A stretch of 64,000 bases of DNA from UBA6168 sp965222975 (GTDB lineage: Bacteria; Bacteroidota; Bacteroidia; Chitinophagales; Saprospiraceae): NCBI GenBank assembly GCA_965222975.1, contig CBDCVJ010000086.1, positions 62,001-126,000 on the forward strand, given 5' to 3'. Below the pieces are notes generated by a model that ran no database searches, was not told where the DNA came from, and worked only from the letters and a program-made list of their open reading frames with translations. Both the position numbers and the translations under genes were made by a program. Below, piece by piece: positions 23,938 through 32,306 of this stretch. Position 1 is the stretch's first letter, and every line of letters starts with the position of its first letter.

Positions 23938-25647
23938 ATGAAAAATATAAAATTCAAACTCATATTTATTGTCTTCACACTATTTGCCGTGAATGCTTGC
24001 CAAAAAGACATTTTGGACACGGAGGCATTAGATGCGTTTACGGAAGACTTTATTTACAGCGATCCCGATCAGATGGAGGCTTTGGTATTTACTGCTTACA
24101 ACAGTACTGAAAGCTGGGGCATGAACAAGTTTCAATGGTGGGGGCGGCGGTTCAATATTGAAGGTGGCTCTTTTGAGGCAAAATTCAATTTTAGGGACTT
24201 GGAGCTATTCCGCCTAAGATCGGGCTTGACCGCAAGCAATTCAGGCATTTTTCTCCAGAAATGGAGCAATTACTGGGATTATGTTCGAATGACCAACGAA
24301 TTCTTGGACAGGGTGGACGATAGCGAGGCCATGAAAATTGACCCAGACAAAGTCAATTTGCTTAAAGCAGAGATGAAATTCCTGCGAGCCAACCTTTACA
24401 CGAAATTGATTAAATATTATGGCGGGGTGCCTATCATAGACCGTGCCTTGGGACTTGACGACAATTTTGATTTGGCAAGAAACAGCTATGAGGAATGCGT
24501 GGATTTTATTGTAAAAGAATTAGATGAAGCCGCTGCTGTTTTGCCCGAAACCCGGCCTGACAGTGAATTTGGGCGGGCAACCAAGATTGCTGCTTTGGCC
24601 GTAAAATCCAGAACACTTTTGTATGCAGCCAGTAAACTGCATGATCCAAGCACTACTCCCAATGGGCCTTTGTACGACTATACTAAAGCATCGAAATGGC
24701 AAGATGCGGCCAATGCAGCCAAGGCCGTTATTGATATGGTAGGTGCCCGTGACCTAATCGCGGTTGCGGATGCCGATGAGTATCAAAAATTATTCTTGTC
24801 GCCAAACGAGGATATTTTCTTTGCCAGACCTTTTAGCTCCGAATTATATGACTTTGGCACGGATGCCAATTCCCTTTGGGACAAAACCCAATCACCCAAC
24901 GGCTTTGATGGCTGGGCCTTGTCTTCGCCTACCCACAACTTTGCCTTACAATTCAATATGGCCGATGGGACAACAACTAGTGGAGGCACTTATGATCCTG
25001 CTAATCCAAACGACAATAGAGAGATGCGCTTTTATGCCGACCTGCTTTTCAATGGCGCCCAATTCAGGGGACGCGATATTCAGTATTACTTGTCAGAGGA
25101 TACAGATGCCTTTCCTCATGGCGTGGATTCCCCAGAGGGACTTGGAAACGCCCTGCATTCTTCCAAAACAGGCTATAATATCAGGAAATTTCAAGACGAA
25201 AGCATTGACGTAAATGGTGGCATTTCTCCTAATCGTCCATTCATTCTATATCGGTTGGCAGAGATTTATTTGAATTATGCAGAAGCTCAATTCCATTTGG
25301 GTGATGAGGCCACTGCAAGGGAATATTTAAATAAAATATCCCGAAGAGCGCTGCAACCAGACATTGCCGCAAGTGGAGAAGATCTCTATGAAGCTATTAA
25401 AAGAGAAAGAAGGGTGGAACTGTGTTTTGAGGGGCACAACTTTTTTGATGAAAGAAGATGGATGCAGGACGACCATTTGGGTTTTGATATACAAGGTCTT
25501 AAATGGACGAAAAAAGCAGATGGTACATTGGAATTTGAAGAATATACCGTCGTGACAAGACCTTATTTTGAGAAGCATTATTATCTGCCAATTCCAAATT
25601 CTGAAATTGAAAAAGCACCTTCCATGGAGCAGAATTTTGGTTATTAG
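23938..25647 (+). CDS. susD: SusD-like glycan-binding lipoprotein
   Basis: 569 aa. Lipoprotein signal with lipobox FAVNAC (Cys 21). A helical TPR-like SusD fold with RANLYTKLIKYYGGVPII and the C-terminal RAEIYLNYAEA and RRVELCFEGHNFFDERRW blocks typical of the family. It caps the SusC barrel and binds glycan outside the cell. A strong terminator follows, so the sulfatase downstream may need read-through or its own promoter. Confidence 0.95.
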   Translation: MKNIKFKLIFIVFTLFAVNACQKDILDTEALDAFTEDFIYSDPDQMEALVFTAYNSTESWGMNKFQWWGRRFNIEGGSFEAKFNFRDLELFRLRSGLTASNSGIFLQKWSNYWDYVRMTNEFLDRVDDSEAMKIDPDKVNLLKAEMKFLRANLYTKLIKYYGGVPIIDRALGLDDNFDLARNSYEECVDFIVKELDEAAAVLPETRPDSEFGRATKIAALAVKSRTLLYAASKLHDPSTTPNGPLYDYTKASKWQDAANAAKAVIDMVGARDLIAVADADEYQKLFLSPNEDIFFARPFSSELYDFGTDANSLWDKTQSPNGFDGWALSSPTHNFALQFNMADGTTTSGGTYDPANPNDNREMRFYADLLFNGAQFRGRDIQYYLSEDTDAFPHGVDSPEGLGNALHSSKTGYNIRKFQDESIDVNGGISPNRPFILYRLAEIYLNYAEAQFHLGDEATAREYLNKISRRALQPDIAASGEDLYEAIKRERRVELCFEGHNFFDERRWMQDDHLGFDIQGLKWTKKADGTLEFEEYTVVTRPYFEKHYYLPIPNSEIEKAPSMEQNFGY

Positions 25648-25743
25648 AATTTTTGGAAAAATGGAAATTTAAGTTTCATATTATTTAATTAGTGAGAGTA
25701 AAGGTGTCGAATAATTTCATGTTTATTTGATATCCTAATTAAA

Positions 25744-25790
25744 GGGCATGGCAGGGATTTAATTTTCTGTCATGCTCTATTTTTTTAAGT
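25744..25790 (+). terminator. Terminator after susD
   Basis: GGGCATGGCAG and CTGTCATGCTC pair (two G-T pairs) around a 12-nt loop and are followed by TATTTTTTT. Confidence 0.75.
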
Positions 25791-25822
25791 TTGTATAGGC
25801 GTTAATTCAAATAATGTAGGTT

Positions 25823-27235
25823 ATGAAAATGATTAAACCTTTCACGTTAATTCTGCACCTTTTGTTTTTCCATCAAGTCGGTTATGCCCAACAAAAACCC
25901 AACATCGTCCTCCTCTTCGCCGACGATGCGGGTTACGCCGATTTCGGTTTTCATGGAAGCAAAACAATGATAACCCCCAACTTGGACAAACTCGCTAAGC
26001 AAGGTGTCAGATTTAAGCAAGGCTATGTCTCCGACCCAACTTGTGGCCCTTCCAGAGCTGGTATCATTACTGGGAGGTATCAACAGCGTTTTGGCTTTAC
26101 AGAAAACAATGTCCCAGGCTTCATGAGCGAAGTATCGGCTGCTGATGGCGAGGAAATGGGCTTACCCGTAGAAGAAAAAACAATAGGGGATTATCTGCAA
26201 AAGGCAGGCTATAAGACTGCTTTTTTTGGGAAATGGCACGTTGGAGGAGCTGACCAATTTCATCCCAACAAAAGAGGTTTCGATGAATTTTATGGCTTTC
26301 GGGGAGGCGCCCGCAGTTATTTTGAATACCCAAATGAACCCAGAGACCCATTAAATAAAATGGAACGGAATTTTAAAAATTATGAAGAACCCAAAAAATA
26401 CCTGACCGACCAATTGGCCGACGAAACAATTGCTTTTATTGAAAAAAACAAGAACCAGCCCTTTTTCGCTTTCGTCTCTTTTAATGCCGTCCATACACCA
26501 ATGGATGCCACGGAAGAAGATTTAAAGAAATTCCCCCAATTGGAAGGCAACCGTAAAATAGTGGCGGCCATGACGTTGGCGTTGGACAGGGCTTGTGGAA
26601 AAATATTGGATAGATTAGAAGCACTCGGTTTAGCTGAAAACACCATCGTCGTTTTTACCAATGACAACGGTGGCCCCACCGATAAAAATGCTTCCAGTAA
26701 CTATCCTTTAAGCGGCACGAAATCAAATCATCTGGAAGGTGGAATTAGGGTTCCATTCCTTATGCGCTGGCCAGGGAAAATCACTCCGAATACCACGTAC
26801 AATTATCCCGTCAGCACTTTAGATTTATTGCCCACCTTTGTAGAGTCAGGAGGCGGGAATTTGGATGACGTGACCAACTTGGATGGCGTAAACCTAATGC
26901 CATATATTATGGGGGAAAAAATGGAGCGGCCACACCAACGGCTGTTTTGGAAAAAACAAGCCCGTGCTGCACTGCGCGAAGGTGACTGGAAATTGATCCG
27001 CTATCCCGACCGTCCGGCCGAATTATACAATATTGCAGATGATGAAAGGGAGATGAACAACTTGGCGGAACTTTATCCTGAAAGAGTAAAGAAAATGTAC
27101 AAAATGATTTTCCGATGGGAGTCCACATTGGAGCGTCCACGGTGGATGCTGAAAAGGAAATTTGAAAATGTGGATATTGATCGCATGGATGCGTACCGGG
27201 ACCAGTCGCAGTTTTTTCAGGGGGAGAGGAATTGA
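25823..27235 (+). CDS. S1-family sulfatase (1)
   Basis: 470 aa. Signal peptide ending GYAQQ, then PNIVLLFADDAGYADFG with metal ligands, and the formylglycine motif C-G-P-S-R at Cys 74 (DPTCGPSRAGIITGRY). GKWHVGG and TNDNGG metal/substrate blocks complete a type I sulfatase. It would remove sulfate esters from galactan oligosaccharides in the periplasm. Subfamily and regiospecificity are not determinable by eye; it resembles carrageenan-PUL sulfatases. An anaerobic- or FGE-type maturase is needed and is not in this window. Confidence 0.92.
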   Translation: MKMIKPFTLILHLLFFHQVGYAQQKPNIVLLFADDAGYADFGFHGSKTMITPNLDKLAKQGVRFKQGYVSDPTCGPSRAGIITGRYQQRFGFTENNVPGFMSEVSAADGEEMGLPVEEKTIGDYLQKAGYKTAFFGKWHVGGADQFHPNKRGFDEFYGFRGGARSYFEYPNEPRDPLNKMERNFKNYEEPKKYLTDQLADETIAFIEKNKNQPFFAFVSFNAVHTPMDATEEDLKKFPQLEGNRKIVAAMTLALDRACGKILDRLEALGLAENTIVVFTNDNGGPTDKNASSNYPLSGTKSNHLEGGIRVPFLMRWPGKITPNTTYNYPVSTLDLLPTFVESGGGNLDDVTNLDGVNLMPYIMGEKMERPHQRLFWKKQARAALREGDWKLIRYPDRPAELYNIADDEREMNNLAELYPERVKKMYKMIFRWESTLERPRWMLKRKFENVDIDRMDAYRDQSQFFQGERN

Positions 27236-27420
27236 CCACGAATTTATCTAACCACGAATTTGCACAAAGCTTGTTCCGTATTTTAATCGGAATTGATTTT
27301 TAAGAAATCCCTAATCCGAAAATTTGTGGTTTGCCTAATTCGTGGTTAGGTAAATTTGTGGTTAGATAAATTCGTGGTTAAAAGATAAATTCGTGGTTAA
27401 AAATAATTCGTGGTTAAAAT
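27233..27420. repeat. AATTCGTGGTTA element, copy 2
   Basis: Starts inside the sulfatase stop region with ACCACGAATTT twice, shares the CACAAAGCTTGTT core with copy 1, and ends with six tandem (A)ATTyGTGGTTA words. Its last unit is read on the minus strand as the 3' end (TTNYF stop) of the GxxExxY gene. Confidence 0.8.
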
Positions 27421-28209
27421 TTGGCAGACGCCCCATATTTCCAATTTCTTTTTTCCAAAGTGGGCAAGTAATCCATAAGGAAGATTTAAAGCGGACAAGT
27501 ACGTTTTAACTTTGGCTATATCAATGGAAATGTCTTCTTTGACCGCCGTAATTCCACAAATGATAGTTTCTGAAATAAGAGGGTATTTCATTTCATACTC
27601 CCTGATTATCTTTTCTTTATAACGAACAGGAATTGTTGTCTGGGAAGCATAAGGGATTCCATTATGGTTTAATTCCGCCAGTAGCAAAGATTTGTACACA
27701 TTTTCGTCGTACCCCAATCCGTGCATATTGGAAATAGTCAGTATAGCCTCCTTTAAACCCCAAAGCCACAATTTATCAGATGGAGGAATTAAATCAAGAA
27801 CTGCATCGTAATTTTCATAGAACAGTACTTCCTTTTCAGAATATAAAACCCGTTTTATGGAGGCGCTGGGTTGTCCAAAATTCACCAATAGCCCTAAATC
27901 TTTTTGCCAACATTTCAGGTAGGAAATTATTTGGAGGAAGTTCATTGGAGTGAAATCGGTTTCCTGACTCTTTAGTTCTACAATTATTTTATCGGCAACA
28001 ATTATATCAGCCACATATTTATATGCTTTTATACCCCTGTGTTCAATATACCTTGGCACTTTTGTCTGAAAAGGGATGCCTATTTCTGACAACCGTTCAA
28101 CCAAGGCAATATGGTAGCTTTCTTCATCATACCCAGTTCCCAACCCATTATGAACATCAAAGACACAACCATTAATGGCATAACCCAAATCTTTATAGAG
28201 TATTTTCAT
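27397..28209 (-). CDS. Tandem GxxExxY protein (PD-(D/E)XK-like)
   Basis: 270 aa, two copies of the GxxExxY family (also called PDDEXK_3). Copy 1 (about 1-125) has GLGTGYDEESY, then VADIIVADKIIVELKS, in which the Asp and ExK match a PD-(D/E)XK nuclease core. Copy 2 (about 150-265) keeps GLGYDENVY but has lost the ExK line (GITAVKED). The gene is opposite in strand to all PUL genes and has AATTCGTGGTTA repeats on both sides, and its last codons lie inside a repeat. Biochemical function of the family is unproven. Confidence 0.85.
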   Translation of the reverse strand: MKILYKDLGYAINGCVFDVHNGLGTGYDEESYHIALVERLSEIGIPFQTKVPRYIEHRGIKAYKYVADIIVADKIIVELKSQETDFTPMNFLQIISYLKCWQKDLGLLVNFGQPSASIKRVLYSEKEVLFYENYDAVLDLIPPSDKLWLWGLKEAILTISNMHGLGYDENVYKSLLLAELNHNGIPYASQTTIPVRYKEKIIREYEMKYPLISETIICGITAVKEDISIDIAKVKTYLSALNLPYGLLAHFGKKKLEIWGVCQILTTNYF

Positions 28210-28324
28210 AGATGTTTAATTCTGGTTTCTAATTTCAAACAAAAATAGAATATTACAGCACAAGTAAAAATAATTGGCCATCTGTAAATTCACAATTTAA
28301 AACCAAACAGCCACTATCCCCTAT

Positions 28325-28400
28325 CCACAAAAATTCGTGGTTAATGATAATTTATGGCTAATAAAATTCGTGGTTAATAAAAATTCGTGGTTAAAAATAC
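28325..28400. repeat. AATTCGTGGTTA repeats, copy 3 (right of GxxExxY)
   Basis: Four direct ATTyrTGG(T/C)TAA words within 76 bp, separated by 4-10 bp of A/T. With copy 2 they flank the GxxExxY gene. The PUL operator begins 6 bp further on. Confidence 0.75.
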
Positions 28401-28405
28401 AAACA

Positions 28406-28470
28406 GGTAAAATAGTGTAAACGACAGATAATATATAGAAGTAATACGACGCATTACTGGCCTACCTTGC
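28406..28470 (+). promoter_or_regulatory. PUL operator/promoter 3 (CBM/GH16 operon)
   Basis: Half-sites GGTAAAAT at 28406 and GATAATAT at 28427 (21-bp step). The -7 is TACCTTGC ending at 28470, at the same 40-bp distance. About 90 nt of leader follow before the gene at 28560. The rest of the 350-bp gap is the repeat cluster. Confidence 0.75.
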
Positions 28471-28559
28471 ACAAAGAAATTCTTATTCACTTATTCAAAA
28501 CAATCTTGTTTGTCCGGTCTTGATCTGACAAACATGGTTGTAGCTAAAAATTTATAACT

Positions 28560-29291
28560 ATGAAAAAAATTTACAATTTAGTAACTGTTTTATTCACCCT
28601 TGGCTGCCTTATGTTCGCTTCCTCCATGATGGGGCAAAACCTATTGGGAAATCCTGGTTTTGAAACGGGGGAACTGGCCCCTTGGTTTGGTGACAATAAT
28701 AATATTGTCAACATAGTCACCGATGCTGCGGTTGGAGAATATGCAGCAGAAGGCAATGCTGCACAAAATGTAGATTTGGAAGAAGGGGTGGAATATGAGT
28801 TAAGGTGTAAAGCCAAAATCATTTCCGTCGGTGCTGATGAAAAAGTTTGGATTGGTGTTCGCGGGCCAACGGCCTTAGTGAAAAATTCACAGATTTTTGA
28901 AATGGACTGGGAAGATATGTCTATTGATTTCGCTGCACCTGAAACAGGAACCCATAAGATTTGGATTTGGGGGCAAGGTACTTCTTCCTATGCAAGCGAC
29001 GGTTGGACATTGGTAGTGAAAGGTACTTCCAGCGTAAACGACCAAGAGGCAAAAGACAAAATCAAAATCATCAACGGTGCAGGTGGTGTTTCCATCAATA
29101 CAACCAATGTTTTAAGTGATGTTAAAATTATGGTTCATGATTTTGCAGGTAGGCAGGTTTACCAAGCCACTACTTCACAGAGCAATACCCTCATCGAAAG
29201 GGCTGTTTTCCCAACATCAGGGATGTATGTAGTTTCAGTAATGACCGACAAAATTCACAGAGTAGAGAAGGTGGCTATGATGGGCTATTAA
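28560..29291 (+). CDS. Secreted carbohydrate-binding-like protein with T9SS tail
   Basis: 243 aa. Signal peptide ending SSMMGQ. Residues 26-155 (LLGNPGFETGELAPWFGDNNN, then a beta-sandwich ending SDGWTLVVKG) look like a CBM4/CBM9-type jelly roll. The last 75 residues are a T9SS sorting domain (KIMVHDFAGRQVYQ ... GMYVVSVMTDK) almost the same as that of the next gene. No catalytic module. Probably a cell-surface or secreted galactan-binding protein. Confidence 0.75.
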   Translation: MKKIYNLVTVLFTLGCLMFASSMMGQNLLGNPGFETGELAPWFGDNNNIVNIVTDAAVGEYAAEGNAAQNVDLEEGVEYELRCKAKIISVGADEKVWIGVRGPTALVKNSQIFEMDWEDMSIDFAAPETGTHKIWIWGQGTSSYASDGWTLVVKGTSSVNDQEAKDKIKIINGAGGVSINTTNVLSDVKIMVHDFAGRQVYQATTSQSNTLIERAVFPTSGMYVVSVMTDKIHRVEKVAMMGY

Positions 29292-29342
29292 TTTGATAAA
29301 TTCTTTTAGAAAAAATATCCTGTCCTAAATTAAATTTAATTT

Positions 29343-29392
29343 AAAAGCCAGAGAGACTGCTTTGTTGTAAAGTGGTTCTCTCGGCTTTTTTT
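29343..29392 (+). terminator. Terminator between CBM and GH16 genes
   Basis: AAAAGCC AGAGAGAC and TTCTCTCGGCTTTT pair, followed by seven T. It suggests that the short upstream gene is transcribed in excess of the GH16 gene. Confidence 0.7.
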
Positions 29393-29414
29393 AAACAATA
29401 AAATTTTTAATTAA

Positions 29415-30911
29415 ATGAAACCCGTCGGTTTTTTACTCATAGTCTTTTTAACCATCAATTTTTATTGTTACGGTCAAAGTCCAGTATCACACCCAGACGC
29501 CCCTTGGAACATAAATGACACTTTTACTGATGAATTCAATACAGGACAATTAGATACCGATAAATGGAATCACGACCCCAATGATTGGGGAACATGGTCG
29601 TGGGAGCCAGAGAACGCTTGGGTGACAGATACGGCGTTGACGCTACAGATGGTACACAAAACCCACATGAGGAATGGAAATGAATACCATTTCACGTCCG
29701 GCATTGTCCGAAACGAAGAAACAATCACCTATGGGTACTTTGAAGCAAGGATAAAGGCAAGTGAAAAAGGGCAGGGTACTTGTCCTGCATTTTGGATTTA
29801 CAGCAGGGGGCAGCCGACGCCAACCCATGAAGGGGGCGTAAAATATTGTGAAATAGATGCGGTCGAAATTTTTCAGATACCCTATGATACACAGCGATTG
29901 GAAATGAACCTACATGCCCGCATCATCCAAGACGGTGAACTGACCTGGATAAGGCCTGGGCAAGGGCATACGGAACTGACCCACAACACATGGCTCGCCC
30001 CTTGGGATCCACGTGATGACTATCATACTTATGGCGTTTGGAACCGCCTCGATTCAATTTTTTGGTATGTGGACGGCGTGCAGCGGGGCGCCAAGAAAAA
30101 CCATTATTGGCATTTGCCCATGCACGTAACTTTTTCAATGGGTTTGAGAACCCCCTATGAAAAATACATCAATGGTGTGAGAACGGTTATGCCATATCCA
30201 GATTCCATTCCCGAGCCGGGATTTCCGACTGAAACGTACTGCGATTATGTAAGGATGTGGAACACCGACGCCCAATTGTACGCCGACCGTGAAAAATATT
30301 ATGATGCGGCTTTTTACATGAACTACGACCTTCAATTTGATTGCCGCTATTTTGCCGGAAACGGAGAAGAAGTGATGGAGGATGGTTGGAATGGGGTGAC
30401 CTGTAAATTGCAGGAAATTGATGGCACTGGGACAGTAGTTCAAGAATTTGAGCAAGTGGATGACATGGCAGTTGGAGAAGAATCGGGCTTGGCTGAATTC
30501 CAGTTTTCCCTCAGCGGATTGGTGCCCAGTGCTTCTCTGCCAGCAGGTCACCAGTATGTTTTGAGACCTGCATTTAGGACATCGTTGAATGGGGGAGAGG
30601 ATGTCTTTCTCGAAGAAGAATATTACCCCATCACTGTATTAGAGCCTTCCAGTGTCAACAGCCAAGAGGCAAGGGAAAAAATCAAGATAATGAACAGAAC
30701 AGATGGTGTGGCCATCGAAATAATTGATGTGGTCGGTGACGCCAAGATCATGGTTCATGACCTCGCTGGCAGACAGTTGTTCATTTCTAAAATTTCCACA
30801 AACAACGTCCTCATAGACAGGGCTGCGTTTCCAACCACTAGTATCTATATGGTTTCAGTGATGACCGATAGGCTGCACAGGGTGGAAAAGGTGGTCATTA
30901 TGGGAAATTAA
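29415..30911 (+). CDS. GH16 galactanase with T9SS tail (1)
   Basis: 498 aa. Signal peptide ending CYGQ. GH16 catalytic domain from about 30 to 290 with the active-site signature E146-I-D148-A-V-E151 (nucleophile and acid/base Glu) and aromatic subsite residues (WSWEPENAWV, APWDPRDDYHTYG). A beta-sandwich of about 110 aa precedes a T9SS sorting domain (last 75 aa). Members of this GH16 branch cut agar, porphyran or kappa-carrageenan; which one applies here is not resolved. Confidence 0.88.
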   Translation: MKPVGFLLIVFLTINFYCYGQSPVSHPDAPWNINDTFTDEFNTGQLDTDKWNHDPNDWGTWSWEPENAWVTDTALTLQMVHKTHMRNGNEYHFTSGIVRNEETITYGYFEARIKASEKGQGTCPAFWIYSRGQPTPTHEGGVKYCEIDAVEIFQIPYDTQRLEMNLHARIIQDGELTWIRPGQGHTELTHNTWLAPWDPRDDYHTYGVWNRLDSIFWYVDGVQRGAKKNHYWHLPMHVTFSMGLRTPYEKYINGVRTVMPYPDSIPEPGFPTETYCDYVRMWNTDAQLYADREKYYDAAFYMNYDLQFDCRYFAGNGEEVMEDGWNGVTCKLQEIDGTGTVVQEFEQVDDMAVGEESGLAEFQFSLSGLVPSASLPAGHQYVLRPAFRTSLNGGEDVFLEEEYYPITVLEPSSVNSQEAREKIKIMNRTDGVAIEIIDVVGDAKIMVHDLAGRQLFISKISTNNVLIDRAAFPTTSIYMVSVMTDRLHRVEKVVIMGN

Positions 30912-30944
30912 TTTTCACTTGAAATGAGAATGTAAGTAGCCAAT

Positions 30945-30998
30945 AAAAAATTCGTGGTTAATAAAATTTGTGGTTTTGATTTTAACCACGAATTTGCA
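30945..30998. repeat. AATTCGTGGTTA element, copy 4 (short)
   Basis: AAATTCGTGGTTAATAAAAT and TTTGTGGTTTT face TTAACCACGAATTTGC, giving a hairpin that ends at the start codon of the next GH16 gene (30998). The shortest copy in the window. Confidence 0.7.
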
Positions 30999-31924
30999 TG
31001 TTCAAACAACTAATCATGTTTCGATTTTATAAAAACCAGTGGTTTTCAGCAGCGTTTGCCCTTCCATTTTTTCTACTCTGCTGGAGTTGTTCCGACGACG
31101 AAACACCCACTATTGAAGAACCTCCCATTTCCACACTTCTCCCCGCATCCGACCCGGACAATACTGGCAATTGGGTGTTAAAGGAAGACATTAGCGATGA
31201 ATTTGAAACTGCTCCACTGGACGAGGACAAATGGCTCATACAAGGTAGGAATGGGGAATACCAGTCCAATTTCATCGGCCGGGCGCCTTCCCAATTTTCC
31301 ACAGAAAATGTACGGATAGAAGATGGTAAATTAAAACTGGAAACCAAATGGGACCCTGATTTTGAATTCAGCGGAAACGTCCAGACCTACCCAAATGGTG
31401 ATTCCTACAAATATGAAAACATCACCACGGCCGCCGTCATTAGCAAAAAGTTTTTTTATCATGGTTATATGGAAATCAAATGCAAAGCAGCCGATGCTTC
31501 CGTGACAAGTTCCTTTTGGATGACAGGCCAAAATTCAGAATTGGACGTATTCGAGTTCATGGGTAACCCTGCGCAATCATGGAAAGAGCATCTTAAAAAA
31601 GAGTATAAATTCACCATCCACGATTGGGCACCTGGGCAGGGAGGCCAGTCGGTATGGTCACACAAGCATGAACTGGATTGGGAAGTGGCTTCTGATTTTC
31701 ATACCTATGGCTGCGAGTGGGATGCCGAAAACCTTAAGTTTTATGCGGACGGTGTACTGGTAAAACACGTCACCAAAACCGAACTGGGCGATGCTTGGGT
31801 ACTCACCAACCCACTATGGGTTTGGGTGGATTCCGAGACCTTCCCTTGGCATGGCCTGCCAGTCGAAGCGGACTTGCCCGTTGATTTTGAAATTGAATAT
31901 ATTCGGATCTGGCAGAAAGGATAA
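30998..31924 (+). CDS. GH16 lipoprotein (2)
   Basis: 308 aa. Lipoprotein signal with lipobox LLCWSC (Cys 31); the Met at residue 7 is an equally good start and moves the start off the repeat. GH16 domain with GRAPSQF and the active-site signature E181-L-D-V-F-E186, ending FEIEYIRIWQKG. Close relative of the GH16 at 44132. Probably surface- or periplasm-anchored, trimming galactan chains. Confidence 0.88.
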   Translation: MFKQLIMFRFYKNQWFSAAFALPFFLLCWSCSDDETPTIEEPPISTLLPASDPDNTGNWVLKEDISDEFETAPLDEDKWLIQGRNGEYQSNFIGRAPSQFSTENVRIEDGKLKLETKWDPDFEFSGNVQTYPNGDSYKYENITTAAVISKKFFYHGYMEIKCKAADASVTSSFWMTGQNSELDVFEFMGNPAQSWKEHLKKEYKFTIHDWAPGQGGQSVWSHKHELDWEVASDFHTYGCEWDAENLKFYADGVLVKHVTKTELGDAWVLTNPLWVWVDSETFPWHGLPVEADLPVDFEIEYIRIWQKG

Positions 31925-31985
31925 TGGTTACAATTAGTTGACTTTATTCGGTTATTCGATAGATAATTTTTAAAATAAATGAGAA

Positions 31986-32118
31986 ATGCGAATCAGGAGT
32001 TGAAAATTAAAAACCATTGATTTTCAAGGATTTAAATCATGGTGATTTTCAAAATCACCATGATTTCATGCTCCAATCAACTGAAAACCAGTCAACTAAT
32101 TCAACCCCTGATTCGCAT
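31986..32118. repeat. Nested palindrome element
   Basis: Outer arms of 19 bp (31986-32004 and 32100-32118, one mismatch) enclose an inner perfect inverted repeat of 16 + 16 bp (32034-32049 and 32051-32066) around a single C. It would extrude a cruciform or a long RNA hairpin. The ATG of the lipoprotein fragment lies in the right arm. Confidence 0.75.
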
Positions 32119-32306
32119 GAGAAGCAAATGTCTATGGTTTCTACTACTGCTATTAGGAATAAGCTGTAGTCCTAATTCCAATCCAGAAGAATCTAAAAGA
32201 ATTGGAGCATCTGTACTTTTCACAACAGAGGTTGCAGAGGATGCGACACCTGCTGTTTTATCTCGAATATTGTCAGCGAATGAAAAACCTATTTCAGAAT
32301 TAAAAT
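32117..32306 (+). pseudogene. Lipoprotein N-terminal fragment
   Basis: The ATG at 32117 gives a good lipoprotein signal (LLLLLGISCSPN) and about 45 residues of natural-looking sequence. From 32307 onward the frame is simply the out-of-frame reading of the next sulfatase gene's signal peptide, ending at 32419. A 5' gene fragment was therefore probably joined to the sulfatase by deletion. The parent family cannot be named. Confidence 0.55.
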
